A DNA stretch of 64,000 bases, taken from contig NC_030858.1 in the NCBI RefSeq assembly GCF_000208745.1, positions 35,252,061 to 35,316,060 of the forward strand. The letters run 5' to 3'. Below, one piece after another: positions 12,768 through 24,857 of the stretch (position 1 is the stretch's first letter; the number at the start of each line of letters is the position of its first letter). The translations under genes and the position numbers were made by a program. Source of the stretch: Theobroma cacao. Lineage: Eukaryota; Streptophyta; Magnoliopsida; Malvales; Malvaceae. The notes below the pieces were generated by a model, which was not told the origin of the DNA, did not search any database, and worked only from the letters and a program-made list of their open reading frames with translations.

Positions 12768-13984
12768 TAAATATTTGAATATAGAATAATGAAATTGATG
12801 AAATATTGTCAATTTTCAACACAATTAAAAGTATAGTGATAAAATTTAATATCAAATGGTAAGATAATGATATATTTAAAAAAAAAAAAACAAGGGGTAA
12901 ATTTCAGAAACGCGTGAAACATGATGGCATCAGTCACCGTCAACCTGTATTTTTCCCATCTCTAGCAGAGATAAGTTGCTAAATGGGAAAGGCTGTACAT
13001 TGTTCTCGGGTCCCCTTTTAAACCATTGATGATTAAGCTTCAAAAGTAAAGTGCCAAAAAACAATTGCTCTCCTGCCTGGTTGGCAATGAGAGGTCTTCC
13101 CCGTCAGTTTATGGCAACAAGGCAAGGAGGGGTTTGGAGTTTGGGGAGATAGAGAGAGAAAGAGCGAGACAGAGAGACGTGACGGGAAGAAACGATGACA
13201 ACAAATAATTTAGAAATGACAAGGAAAGTTAAAGAGGTGATGGGGATTGGTTACTGAGTGTACGAGATGGAGCTAGTGCGACGAGTGATGGACATTGCAG
13301 GCCAATTCCTCCATTTATGATTGTCGAGGTAATTCATGACTGTGATGGTTGTCCTTCTTTTTGTTTTTTTGGACGAGGATATATTATAGTCCTGCAATAC
13401 ATTTTTGACCTAGAGATTTGTTCTTTGCAGACCCTCTTTTTTTTTTTTGGTGAAACAGGTTACGTGTCATTTTAAAGAATATCTACAGAATTTTTTAAGC
13501 TGTTTAAAAAATTTTAAATAAAACTTCCTTCTCTTATTATCGGTTAAAGTAATGCAAAATCACACCGAATTGAAAACGAATCAAAGTGAAATGAATTTCA
13601 TTTTTACGATTCCATTAGATTGATATATATGTGGTGATATGGGGTAATTAAATTCGATTAAAAAGATATTATCCATTCAATTTTCGAATTGAAAACTTTT
13701 TTAACTAAATTAATTGAAATCCATATTAATTATATCATAAGAGGTACTTTGGAATTTTTTGGAATGTTGGACTTTTGTTGGTGGTTGTTTAAAATGTTGT
13801 TCAATATTATTGAATTTGCTTGAGTAGGTTAACATTCATATTTTAAATCTTTTTATTAAATTTTGGGAAAATGACCTTTGGGTATTTAAGTTTAGTTTTC
13901 GGTTCGTTTTTAGTTTTTTCATGAGATGAGTTCAATTTTTTCAATTTTAGAATTTTCACTGATTTCATCAAATTAATCGATTGC
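12768..13984. other. Intergenic DNA, no gene seen
   Basis: The stretch includes a purine-rich segment (13130-13200) and poly-T tracts. No exon, RNA gene or repeat with recognisable ends was identified. Confidence 0.4.
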
Positions 13985-14340
13985 ACAATCTTAAGTACAT
14001 TCCTTAAGTTTTTATATTTTTATTTCGAATTAAATAAATTTTTATAATTAACGGTTGATTAATAATTATTTATGTCACATGATACTAACATAATATATTA
14101 ATATGTTATAACAAATAATAACGTAACACAATGATATGCTATTGTGATATGGTCACGTGGTAATTTTTATTTTCTACTTTATTATCACATAGATACAAAA
14201 GTGAAAAGTAACTTTTTGATTAATGATAAATTAGTCAACCATTAATTATAAGAATCTATTTAAATCAAAATAAAATTATAAAAATATGATTGAATGTAAT
14301 AAAAAAACTTATATAATTTTCTTAAATAATTTAATTTTTT
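13985..14340. mobile_element. Long-TIR MITE (AATTAACGGTTGATTAAT family)
   Basis: The left arm (about 13995-14090, containing ATAATTAACGGTTGATTAAT) pairs with the right arm (about 14210-14335, containing AGTCAACCATTAATTATAAG) in inverted orientation. Similar arms occur at 53378-53815 and, less clearly, at 28005-28300. Half-copies with only one arm appear near 14735-14905 and 42405-42560. There is no open frame. Confidence 0.65.
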
Positions 14341-15085
14341 AAAAAAATATTATATTTTTTAAAAATCAAAACCAAACCTACACAGTCGAATTCGACGAAG
14401 GACTATCATAGCAATAGGGTTAGAAATTTTGGAACCATTGTAACAAGAATGTAACGAGATTGTTTTTGATGAGAACCATACCAATTACAATATTTTTTTT
14501 TTATATAACTAATCAATCCCAACCATTAATAATGTTATGTGAAGCTCACTTGAAGTTTATATTGATGGTCATATGAATCCCAATACTCATTTTCTTTATT
14601 GAGATTGTATAATTATATAAATTAGTTGAAATGAACTATAATAGATATCATATGGTCAACCAAACCATATAAGGTTGCTAAAGAATTTTGCTCTTGAAAA
14701 TAAATTTTAATTTTTGTCAAAAATTTTGATATAATATTTAAAACAAAATTTAAATAAGTTTTTCTTCTTTAATTACATTTAATTAAGTTCTTATACATTT
14801 ATTTTGAAACGAAATTTTTTTTTAATTAACGGTTGACTTATTATCATTAATCAATAAAAAGTCACTTGTCATTTTTTTATTTAGCTGCTCAATTAAGAAT
14901 ATGACAAAAAAAATTCCTCATTTTGTTTGATAATAAATTGAATAATATTATTTATAATCACATAAAATATAAATTAAAAAAAAGAAATACTCAATCTTCT
15001 TGTTCCTTAATAAATTATTCACGTTAAGAAAAATTAAAATTTCATGTTAATTTTGTCAAATTTAACAAGTGAACGGCCCCACAAA

Positions 15086-15205
15086 AGCCCAACTACTTTG
15101 AAACAAACGTCCATGATGTTATCGAGACTTTTCCACAACATTCTAAAGTAAATACGGCCCGAATTAAAGCCTAAATACTTTTAAATGGGCCAAACCTAAA
15201 GCCCA
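15086..15205. promoter_or_regulatory. Cluster of site II (TGGGCC/T) promoter elements of PHF5A
   Basis: TGGGCC at 15186-15191 and the reverse-oriented AGCCCA at 15086-15091 and 15200-15205 lie within 150 bases upstream of the presumed transcription start. Site II elements are typical of proliferating-cell housekeeping promoters in plants. No clear TATA box is present, consistent with that promoter class. Confidence 0.5.
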
Positions 15206-15822
15206 ACTGACTTACCCCATTGACCCTATCTTCTCTTCCAAATCTCAGCCCTTTCTCTTTCTCTTCTTCTTCGCTGCGTCGAGACTCTCCGGCAAATCAC
15301 GATAGCAGCTTTGCTAGGCCCCCTCAGGTCAGCCTTACCTCTCTCAGTTTCTTTTCTTCGTTAGCTCATATTCCTCGGCTTCCTGTTTCTGGAAATAATT
15401 TCTGGTTCAAGTTTGTGGTTTACAAGTTTTTTTTTTTTTAAAATAGTGCTTTTTTAGTTCTCATTTCTTTTGTTTGTTTTGTCAAAGAAAAAATTTCACA
15501 TGATGGGTTTTGTTTGGAGAACAAAATGCGTCATTTTGATTGTTATATGGAGTGATTTTGTTATAATTTGTGTTGTATTTTAGTTAAGTGTTCAATTCTG
15601 TAGCGATTTTTAGGAAGAAAAAGCTGAGAAAAAAAATCGCGAGTGGTCAAGGAAGGGAGTCTTAATAAGTTTCGTCTTTGATTTTGTGATGTTGGTTTTT
15701 TGAATTTATCTTCATAATAATCTTTACTATTGTTTGATTATTATGGTTTTTGACTCTATGAGGGTTTTTATATGCTTTTTGTTTCAGTTACTAGAACAAC
15801 TTAGAAACGAGTTGCGGCAGTC

Positions 15823-16155
15823 ATGGCCAAGCACCATCCCGATTTGATCATGTGCCGGAAGCAGCCTGGTATTGCAATAGGACGGCTGTGTGAGAAATGT
15901 GATGGCAAGTGTGTAATCTGTGACTCCTATGTGCGTCCTTGCACCCTTGTGCGGGTGTGTGATGAATGCAACTATGGCTCGTTCCAGGGTAGGTGTGTTA
16001 TCTGTGGAGGAGTGGGAATATCTGATGCATATTACTGTAAGGAGTGTACACAGCAAGAGAAAGATCGGGATGGTTGTCCGAAAATTGTTAATCTGGGGAG
16101 TGCCAAAACTGACTTATTCTATGAACGTAAAAAATATGGTTTTAAGAAAAGATGA
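15823..16155 (+). CDS. PHF5A: PHD finger-like domain protein 5A (SF3b subunit)
   Basis: A single coding exon gives 110 residues, the standard length of this nearly invariant eukaryotic protein. It starts [20 protein letters not shown] and has the repeated CxxC pairs that build its zinc-knuckle fold ([30 protein letters not shown]). It ends in a basic [11 protein letters not shown] tail. PHF5A (SF3b14b) is a small core subunit of the SF3b complex of U2 snRNP and helps form the branch-point adenosine pocket during nuclear splicing. The 5' UTR is interrupted by a 460-nt intron (15328-15787, CTCAG|GTCAGC to TTTCAG|TTACTAG). The ATG is the first AUG in the spliced leader as far as it can be reconstructed. 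Confidence 0.98.
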   Translation: MAKHHPDLIMCRKQPGIAIGRLCEKCDGKCVICDSYVRPCTLVRVCDECNYGSFQGRCVICGGVGISDAYYCKECTQQEKDRDGCPKIVNLGSAKTDLFYERKKYGFKKR

Positions 16156-19100
16156 TTGCTGGATGATTTTATCTGTAGTGTGATTTTCTTTTTTCTATGG
16201 TTATGTAGTTGAGGAATGAGGGATTTTAAAATGTCGGAATTATAGTTAAGGCTTTAGGTTTTGAGATTGTTGTCTGTTAAAGATTTTATCTTCAAGAACT
16301 CCAATATAAGTGTACCAGAGGCCTGATCTACATTTTATCTGTTATGGAAATAGCTAGTTTTATTGCTTATGGAGTTCTATTAACTGATTTGCTCTTATCT
16401 GATTCGTATTTGTATCATTGCGTCTTTACATAGATATAATGATTTACTTTACTATGTTTATGCCTTCCTTTTGGTCCATGTGAAAATCTATTGGATTTTG
16501 CGGTACATGATGTGAAGTAGCTTTCTTTTATTCTGTCAAGTCTCATCTTTTTTTAAGATTTGAACATAAACCTTTTAATTTGAAGACCTTAAGTTTTAAC
16601 TGTTAGGATATTTTGTTAAGGACATGTCACTATATGTCTATTTGTACAATCCTTCATCATCATTCTACAAATTTATGTGATTCCTAGGGTTCTTTGTGTT
16701 CTTCAACCCGTCTATTTCTTCAATTTTAGTGACTTTCAAGCTGGTGAAGCTCATCTTTGGACAGAATACAGGGGAATTCATGCAATTACAATGAATACTT
16801 TGCGTTTTGCTAACTGTTCATGACCTCAGTTCAAGTAAATTTTTCGAGTCATAAAGTTAAGTCTTCTGAACTAATACAAAGAAAATGTTGATTTATTAAT
16901 GGTTAACTGAATGATGGTTAGGATGTACTTGTGAAATACCGCCATACTTGAATGGTACTTACCTTTCTCCTAGTGTTACTTTCAGTCATCTGTCCTTGCT
17001 TATAGATGCTTTAGTGAGCTGCTACCTCTTTGGTGATTTGAGACAATCTGGTTTCTATTCTCCGTTTGTAACTGTGATTGTGCTCAGTGACTACAGCAAA
17101 AGTTGAGAGACAAATAGACAACATAATCTGCTTCAATTGGATATGGATGATGATGTGCTAGCAGAGATCATTCAAGTGGTGGTTGGATGAAAATTGATGC
17201 TAGATTATCTTTTGCAAGCAGACTGAATCACTAAGATCTTAAATTCAACAGCGATCACTGTACTCCAAAAGGTAAAGTGATTGGATGTTTGTTTATTAAC
17301 TCCTGCTGTTGTAGCAATAAAGTTGTCGCTCTTCCTGTGAGAATAAAAGCAATTTCAATAAGGATACGATATTGTGGAGTGAAATTCATATTCAAAGTAA
17401 GGTGATTCATTTCAGAAACAAAAATGAATGCCTATCATTAACTTTTGAGCCATTCAAAGAAAGCAAAGGAGAAGAGCTCAGTTGTGGTTTTTGTCAATAG
17501 AAATGGGCAATTGACGCTTCTGCTATATTGTGCATTGCATTCAGATTTGGGATAAGATTGTTCCTTTTAGGCTGATCATAGTTTCTGGGAATTCATATCC
17601 AAAATTGGAATTAGATTTTCCTTTTCGGGTGGATGTTACTTTCTCTAGAACTCTCTTCATGGATCATATTTGTATCTCTTCTGTAAAATATATGAAACTA
17701 TTTTGCTAAAGGGGGACAGTTCCCAGTTTCAACACTACAGTTACTACTGGAAAAACTTTGTTCTGTGAAGTGAAAGTGATGGAAGTAGTTTGCCCATGGT
17801 ATTCACACAGACAAAAATGTCAACAGATATATCAAGTCTAGCTCTAGTGACTCCATTTGCATTTCTATAATGCCACTAATTTGAAAACCTTATTTAAAAC
17901 GTTTTCTAGTGGAGAGAAATCTTCCTTTGATGGTTTCACCAATACAGAAAAGATAAAGCCTCTCCAAGTTGCAGAAAGCCAGAGATAGGAGCTCCTCAAT
18001 GACATTGCAAACTCTGCAATGCGGCTACAAGTAGCAGTATTTGGAGAATAAAACAATGGATGGAGTTCACTTTGAGAAGAGCAAGGGAAGAAATTGCTAC
18101 TGCCATTGAAACCAGCCATAGGAAAACACCAGCTTGCACTCCAAAGCGGTACGGAAAGTGGATCAGTGTCAATTGAAAGAAACAACAATATGCTGATAGC
18201 AACTGCATTCATTTACCCCTAAACAACTTATTTTTTTAACACAGTTTTTCACTCTTAATAAGCCACTAACATTAATTCTACTTTTCACAATTAATATGGC
18301 AATGCCTTTTTTTTTTTTCTTTTTGGTGGCAAGTCATGTCTGTTTTCTAAACAAAATGATATTGACTAGCAGACTTGTCTGATTAGATGGCCGAAACTGG
18401 CTCCAGCTGACTTCCAGATTTCAAACATTATAACACCCTGTGATTGTCAACATCTTTCTCGAAGAGATAATGCTCCTTACTGCTTGAATCAATTACTAAT
18501 CCATTATCATGGTTTTGGCCAAAATGCTTTATATTTTAAGCCTGGTACGATGAACCAAATCTCTATCATAATCCATAGCTTTATTGAAGTTTATATGATA
18601 TTCATACAAGTCAAAATGTCACAACAACATGGATTATAATTTATTAGAGTAAGAGAAATAGCGAGCCTCTGAATGTTCCCAGGTTATAGCGGCTTCCTTT
18701 ATAAGCACTTTGTTTAGCAAGCATCATAACACATTTAACAAATATTGTTTTCATTATTGCTTCCAAAACTGGGAATTATGAATTTCCGCTTTTCTTATAG
18801 GTTTGAGAACTAACAACGTACTCTGAATAAATTTTGTTAATACCTTAACCAATATGCTTAGACCAGTACTCCTCAATATTTCAAAGCTTCTATATAAATC
18901 TTTTATTATTATTATTATTATTGATTTATTTTTTTGTAATTTGAGAATATCACAAAAAATCTCAATTTTCTAAGGAATTTTTACAATGTGAAAAATGATA
19001 TCAGCGAAATATTCTTTAATCAAGAATACGTCGAAGACAATAATGAATGTGTATGTGCAATGAGAATGAATGAAAGAGTAAAATTTATTGTATTACGAGA

Positions 19101-19670
19101 GAACTATTAATTGGTTTGGGTGTGGAAACACAATTATGAGTAGCTGGACATTCATGTATAATCTTCAGCACTTACTCCCATTGTTATTTGATGATTAACT
19201 TCTGTCTACACTCTAAACAATATATTTTCTGCCGAAACTTCACAGTTTATTACTATTTGGCAGTGTAGAATAGCTTGCAAGATACACATTCTATCAAGGG
19301 ATATGATCCCACCATATAAATATATACCAGTGACAATACGAAAATTAAAATTAAGCATTACACATTAATTGTTTAAATCACAACTTCCAACTGAATTAAG
19401 TAGGATATATGTACCTACAGTATTTTACTCATCCTATCATGGAGTAGAGTGTACATGAGAAAAATGATTACGACTTTAGGATAGATAAAGCTTTCTTCCT
19501 TCCATTTCTCTTGTTTTTTTTTCTTTTTCTGGTAAAGGAAGCGACAGTAACCTCGTTGACCAAATGGAGATCAACCAACGGCTCAGATCCAATCATGTAA
19601 CAACTGTTGCATGAGTTGAACGTGGCATACATGATCTTCAAAACGTCAACTCTCAGCATGAAACTTTTCT
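16156..19670. other. PHF5A 3' flank and intergenic DNA
   Basis: The PHF5A 3' UTR probably ends within the first 250-300 bases. The section from about 16400 to 18200 is less AT-rich than the rest of the spacer and could be transcribed or the remains of a gene, but no conserved protein or splice-linked exon chain was found. A (TTA)n run is at 18904-18921. Confidence 0.4.
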
Positions 19671-19673
19671 CTC

Positions 19674-19681
19674 CATAAATA
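19674..19681 (+). promoter_or_regulatory. TATA box of the PSY-like peptide gene
   Basis: CATAAATA lies 58 bases before the ATG. No other ATG lies between the expected transcription start and the start codon. Confidence 0.55.
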
Positions 19682-19738
19682 CGTCTTCCTGGTTTCTACC
19701 GGACTAGCAAATATTCAAAGGGCTAGAAAAATAGAGAG

Positions 19739-20712
19739 ATGGATTGTTTTGGAGTGAAGCTTTGCTTCTGCCTTTTGCTCACCTCGGCCATTTTTGCCTC
19801 TGCAGCTCGTAACACCATTCCACTTTCAGGTATGTTCTCTACTTCGCTTCCATTGTTAATTACTCAGTCATCCAAACCTTTAATTGCTTGCATAACCTAG
19901 TAAGTGTCCATAGAAAAGCACCATACATAGGATTTGTATTGAAATCGTTGTTGTGCGTGAAGCAAGCCAGTTTGGTTTACCCTACATGCAGGGTGGCATC
20001 CATGGATTGTCTTTGTTTCGGAAGAGACAACCTTCTTTGTCTGCAAATACAGATTTCCAATGGTTTTTTTTTTAATGATTTAAAGTTTAAACTATGTGGA
20101 TTGAGTTGTAGTAATTACGAAGTCATGTTTGTTTAATTAAACTGAATTTCTGCTCCCAAGGCATATAATTTTATGTTAACTTCATGATGATCACCTTCTA
20201 CTGCCAAACTAGCATTGGTTTTAGCTCAATGGTCGGTCACGTGAAAAGATGAAAAGATACAAGTATTTGTAAATTGTAAGACCTAGGATATGGAATCTTT
20301 TCATTTTCTATAAGACCTTAGTCGGGGACAAAATGCCTATAATCCGTTTGTGTATTGAGCTTACTTTGATCATTTTGCAACCAATATTGATTTTTTTTCT
20401 TTTGATTTTCAATTCATATAATTTATTTAAATTATATTTAAAAGTTTATAATAATTAAAGATTGCATACGTTAGTGATTTTATGCATAAACAAAAGTAAT
20501 AAATCTAATGTAGCAATGTAGTTAAATGAAACATTGCATGGGTTATATATGTTGCAGGGGACAAGGTTGTGTTGGCCGCCGAGGGAAGGTCTCTAATGGC
20601 AAGCATCGAAGATTACAGTGAACCGACGGCAAATCGTGGCCATGATCCTCCTTCAAGGACTAGAGGTCATAGCGGCAAAAATGGTGGTGGCCGCAGAGGT
20701 CGAATGGATTAA
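19739..20712 (+). CDS. PSY: PSY-like tyrosine-sulfated peptide precursor
   Basis: Two exons (19739-19829 and 20558-20712), spliced at TTTCAG|GTATG and GTTGCAG|GGGACA, encode 81 residues. The first 22 or so form a signal peptide (hydrophobic CFCLLLTSAIFASA core), with likely cleavage before AARN. After a spacer with an acidic patch (SIEDY) comes DYSEPTANRGHDPPSR. This closely matches the conserved PSY peptide pattern, DY followed by P, an ANxxHDP core and prolines, in which the Tyr is sulfated and prolines are hydroxylated. PSY peptides are secreted growth and stress signals perceived by LRR receptor kinases. The C-terminus is Gly/Arg-rich (SGKNGGGRRGR), and an AATAAA signal is at 20816-20821. 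Neither exon is long enough for ORF-size filters, so such genes are easily missed. The peptide function is inferred from the motif. Confidence 0.85.
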
Positions 20713-21190
20713 TGATACTTAATTTTTTTTTAAAATCTAAACATATGCCTCAGTATTGTGTATATGCTAGGGTTTTGCCGTGTAAGGTTGCTATATATGA
20801 TTGCAATATATGTCAAATAAAGATTATTGTATTCTCTGAACTTTAATTGCTTCAAGTGTATAAATATGACTGCCTTTTATAGATAATATGCCCCAACAAG
20901 GACTCACCCTCCTTGCGGCAAAGCCACAAGCATTGCTCCACCCCCCGGCATAGCCCGCCTCCGCCTCATATGCAATGAGCTCAACATATACTAAAATCTC
21001 TCTCATCTTTAACTCAAATGAAGATCAAAGTAGATATTTCCATAATTTAACAGAAGATTAATAATTGCAAAACCTTAGAACAGAGTTCCTCTTTTGTGAG
21101 ATTGATAGGAATATGATCTCATCTTTGTGAGATCAATTCCATGAGAAAAACTTGGCCCGTTGGGCTTTGTGCTGTAAACATGAGTTCCGT
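20713..21190. other. PSY 3' end and spacer
   Basis: The stretch contains the AATAAA of the preceding gene and then a locally GC-richer patch at about 20900-20975 of unknown origin. No coding exon is supported. Confidence 0.4.
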
Positions 21191-21260
21191 CACGTGGCTT
21201 CTTGAACAATACACGTGGCACGAGCCCATCAACTCTGGGGCCAATGCAGCCTACCACGTA
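21191..21260. promoter_or_regulatory. G-box/ABRE cluster upstream of NDA
   Basis: Perfect CACGTG palindromes, each followed by GC (CACGTGGC), lie at 21191-21196 and 21212-21217, with a related CACGTA at 21255-21260. They are about 145-215 bases before the NDA start codon. These are binding-site shapes for plant bZIP/bHLH factors, as in light or ABA responses. Confidence 0.55.
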
Positions 21261-21404
21261 AACTGAAATCTTTGCACAAATCAAAAAGATCTAGAATATC
21301 CACAATCCTGGGACCTAGAAAAGGCATCTTTGTTTTCCCAAACAAATCTGCAACAGTTTCTTCCTTATGAATGGTAAATAGTAATCAGAAAGAAAAGAGC
21401 AGCC

Positions 21405-24400
21405 ATGTTTTGGTATAGAAACTTAATCAAAATCTCAACAGCAACCAGACCGAAAAGCCCCATCACCACAAATCTCCTACTGACTTCCTTATCCCACTTC
21501 AGCACCGCCAACCAATCCCCTGCGGTGGCTCAGCCTTCAGGGCTGGGACCCACCAAGCCAAATGAGAAGCCAAGGGTGGTGGTGTTAGGGTCAGGGTGGG
21601 CTGGTTGCAGGCTAATGAAAGGCTTGGACCCCAACCTGTACGACATCGTTTGCGTGTCACCTAGGAATCATATGGTGTTTACGCCGCTCTTGGCTTCAAC
21701 TTGTGTTGGGACTCTCGAGTTCAGGTCCGTGGCTGAACCCATTGCCAGGATTCAGCCCTCGATTTCTTCCGCACCCGGGTCGTATTTTTTTCTTGCTAAT
21801 TGTACTGGTGTGGATACTGAGACCAATGAGGTAAGTGAAAAAAATGTTTCCTTTTTTGGGGTTAAAATAGTTATTTCCTTTTAGTGGGACTTTTGGACAT
21901 GGGGGCTCTTTGAGAGAATGAAACGGTGTTGGCTCTAGGCAGAATTGGAAGTTAATTCAAAGCGGGGAGTCTGTTGATGATCCTAATTGCTATTGCTAAA
22001 TTTATGATGTTTATTGGATTTTTTCTTAAAACTCGGCTTGATTGTTTGAATATTCTGGTTTTCTTCCCTTTTATTAGCATTGTTTTTTGGAACAATGAAC
22101 TGGAGAAAAAAAAGTTGTGAAGTGGCTTAACAGTTAAAGTTTTGGCTTTGGGCTTTTGGCTATTGAGTTTAGTAAACTTTTAACAAAAATTTAGTTTTTA
22201 GAGAACAGTGTCGTTACAACAATCATAATAAATTGATGGATCTTATTTTTATATTGCTTGGTAGAATGAAATTGGTTGAATTAAGCTATAGCTGGTAGCA
22301 TTCCTATACCAAGTGAATAATATGATATAATCTTCTTTTCTTGGTTGGAAACGAAAATGCTGTATGAAGTTTTTGAAGTTTGGGCTTTAGCAGTGGCTTA
22401 ATCATGGAATATTTGGTTTGAGCATTGAAGGTGCAATGTGAGACTATTACTGCGGGAACTGACGCCTTGGATCCATGGAAGTTTAGGATTTCTTATGATA
22501 AGTTGGTAATTGCATCAGGAGCAGAGGCATCAACTTTTGGAATCCATGGTGTGAAAGAACATGCAACCTTTTTGCGTGAGGTTCACCATGCTCAGGAAAT
22601 TCGCAGGAAGCTACTTCTGAACTTGATGCTATCTGATGTGCCAGGTAAAATACCACTTGATTGTTTTACCTTTTTTTTTTGTTTCAAAAAATTACTGTAA
22701 ATGCTGACTTTTACCATTTATGGTGGAGACAAATAACTCAAGTGTGATTAGATATTTTGCTTGCTGGTTTTGTGTTGAAGCAGGGGTTTCTGAAGAAGAG
22801 AAACGTAGATTGCTGCATTGTGTTGTTGTAGGAGGTGGTCCTACAGGAGTTGAGTTTAGTGGTGAACTTAGTGATTTTATTAGGAGGGATGTTCACCAAA
22901 GATACACACATGTAAAAGATTTTATCCATGTTACACTGATTGAGGTTGGTTTTACTTTAATCTAAGTTATGCAATACAAACCATTGATACTTCTTGATGT
23001 ATTCCTCTAGTTTTGTCTTCCAACATATTTGTTTACACATTGCTGTTTGTTCCAAACTTTGCCTGGAAACATGGACGCCTACTCAAGATTCTTGCTGTTC
23101 TCCTGTATCATGTGAATTCCAGCATTAGGAGGTTCTCAATTGTAATAAAATTATTCTTTTCTTACTAGGCAAGTGAGATACTGTCTTCGTTTGATGATCG
23201 CCTCCGACGATATGCAATTAAGCAGTTAACAAAGGTGAGAGATAGTTGATTGATGCAAACATGAGTTTGTCTTTCCTATTTCTATTAAAGGAATTTCAAT
23301 ATCTCTTCATGTGTAGAACAGAGGATTTTCTTATTTTATTTTGCGCTCTGGATTTTTTTCATATTTAATTAAGTAGTTTTTCTCAGTCAGGGGTTCGTCT
23401 AGTTCGTGGGATTGTCAAGGATGTTAAACCTCAAAATCTAATTCTTAGTGATGGTTCAGAGGTTCCTTATGGATTGCTAGTGTGGTCAACAGGTGTTGGT
23501 CCTTCTCCTTTTGTAAACTCTCTGGGACTTCCAAAATCTCCAGGTGGAAGGTAAGATAGATTTGCAGAGCGACTTCTTTGTTCTAAAATTTTTCATGAAG
23601 ATTCTCTTGATGTCATGGTAGTATGCACCTTATAAAAGCTTCTAACTGACATAAAAATTTAAAGCACGGTACTGGAAAATTTTCTTAAAATGGATGAATA
23701 TAAATTTTGGACTTCAGCTGGTTCCCCTCTGATATTGAGGAAGGAATGTAAATTGATTCGATTTCATGCCAGTTGATTAGATGCCCTGCCCTGTGTCATA
23801 AGTGCATTATCTTTGAATTTACCTGCACTAATATCCTGCTTTGTGAAGCTTACTTTATTATGGGGTTGATTTTAATTTTATGACTTATTCCTTGTTGCTA
23901 ACAGGATTGGTATTGATGAGTGGCTTCGAGTTCCTTCTGTGCAAGATGTGTTTTCAATTGGTGACTGCAGTGGGTTTCTGGAGAGTACTGGTAAACCTGT
24001 GCTTCCAGCTTTAGCTCAGGTAAGCTAGGAAGAGGTCTGACCTTTTTAGAGCTCTCCTTCAATTCTTTTTGTGCTTGTAAAGCTCTCTGGTGGAAATTGG
24101 ACTTATTTGTCCAACAAGAGTTACCTGCCTGTGTTACTTCATGAACTCATTGCACTGACTAAGTAAATCAAAGTCTACCTACGTTTAAGTTTTTGTATCT
24201 TGAAAGGGGTCATATCTTGAAGGGGACAGAATTGAGTCTTCTTAATGATGTTTTATTTAAGCTGCTCTTTCCATCCAAAATAGGGGTACAATACAAAGCT
24301 GTGTAGCCTATTGGATGTCAAGGACTATGGTGGACTTCCTATACTATCTTTTTAGAACATCTGTACTCTTTATTCCTTCAAGGTTGTGGGTATCTTTTGT

Positions 24401-24857
24401 TGCTTCAAAAACTGTGGTGGAAATGTTTCTCTCTTGGACAGGTTGCTGAGAGACAAGGAAAGTATCTGGCGAACCTATTGAATAATATCAGTAAAGCTGG
24501 TGGAGGACATGCTAATAGTGCCAAGAACATAGACTTTGGAGATCCATTTGAGTACAAGCATCTGGGAAGCATGGCGACTGTTGGCAGATTCAAGGCTCTT
24601 GTTGATCTGAGACAGAGCAAGGTGAACGCTCATTCATTTTTAACCTATCACTTTTGAGCTAGTAATATTGATGACTTATGAGCCGTCTTTGATATTTCCT
24701 GTAGGAGGCAAAAGGGATATCTCTAGCAGGATTCGTCAGCTGGTTTATATGGCGTTCAGCATATCTAACGCGTGTTGTTAGCTGGAGGAACAGATTCTAT
24801 GTTGCTATTAACTGGCTGACAACTTTTGTGTTTGGTCGTGACATAAGCAGAATATAG
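21405..24857 (+). CDS. NDA: Internal alternative NAD(P)H-ubiquinone oxidoreductase (type II, NDA class)
   Basis: Eight exons (21405-21830, 22431-22644, 22784-22944, 23169-23234, 23387-23550, 23905-24019, 24442-24621, 24705-24857) join in phase to 492 residues, close to Arabidopsis NDA1/NDA2 (about 510). The N-terminus is basic and Ser/Thr-rich without acidic residues, as for a mitochondrial presequence. The first Rossmann motif is [13 protein letters not shown] (residues 58-70), the FAD site. A second, [16 protein letters not shown] in exon 3, binds NAD(P)H. No EF-hand insert is present, which fits the NDA rather than the NDB class. The enzyme oxidises matrix NADH and passes electrons to ubiquinone without pumping protons, bypassing complex I. 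The C-terminus ends SRI, a peroxisomal PTS1-like tripeptide known from Arabidopsis NDA proteins. A tiny upstream ORF (21367-21381) may be in the leader. Confidence 0.95.

Noticed and set aside
17865..18212. 115-residue open frame on the minus strand
   Set aside because: No recognisable domain, no splice partners, and it overlaps another frame of similar quality; probably chance.
20824..21006. 60-residue frame on the minus strand
   Set aside because: Overlaps the 3' flank of the PSY-like gene and has no known motif.
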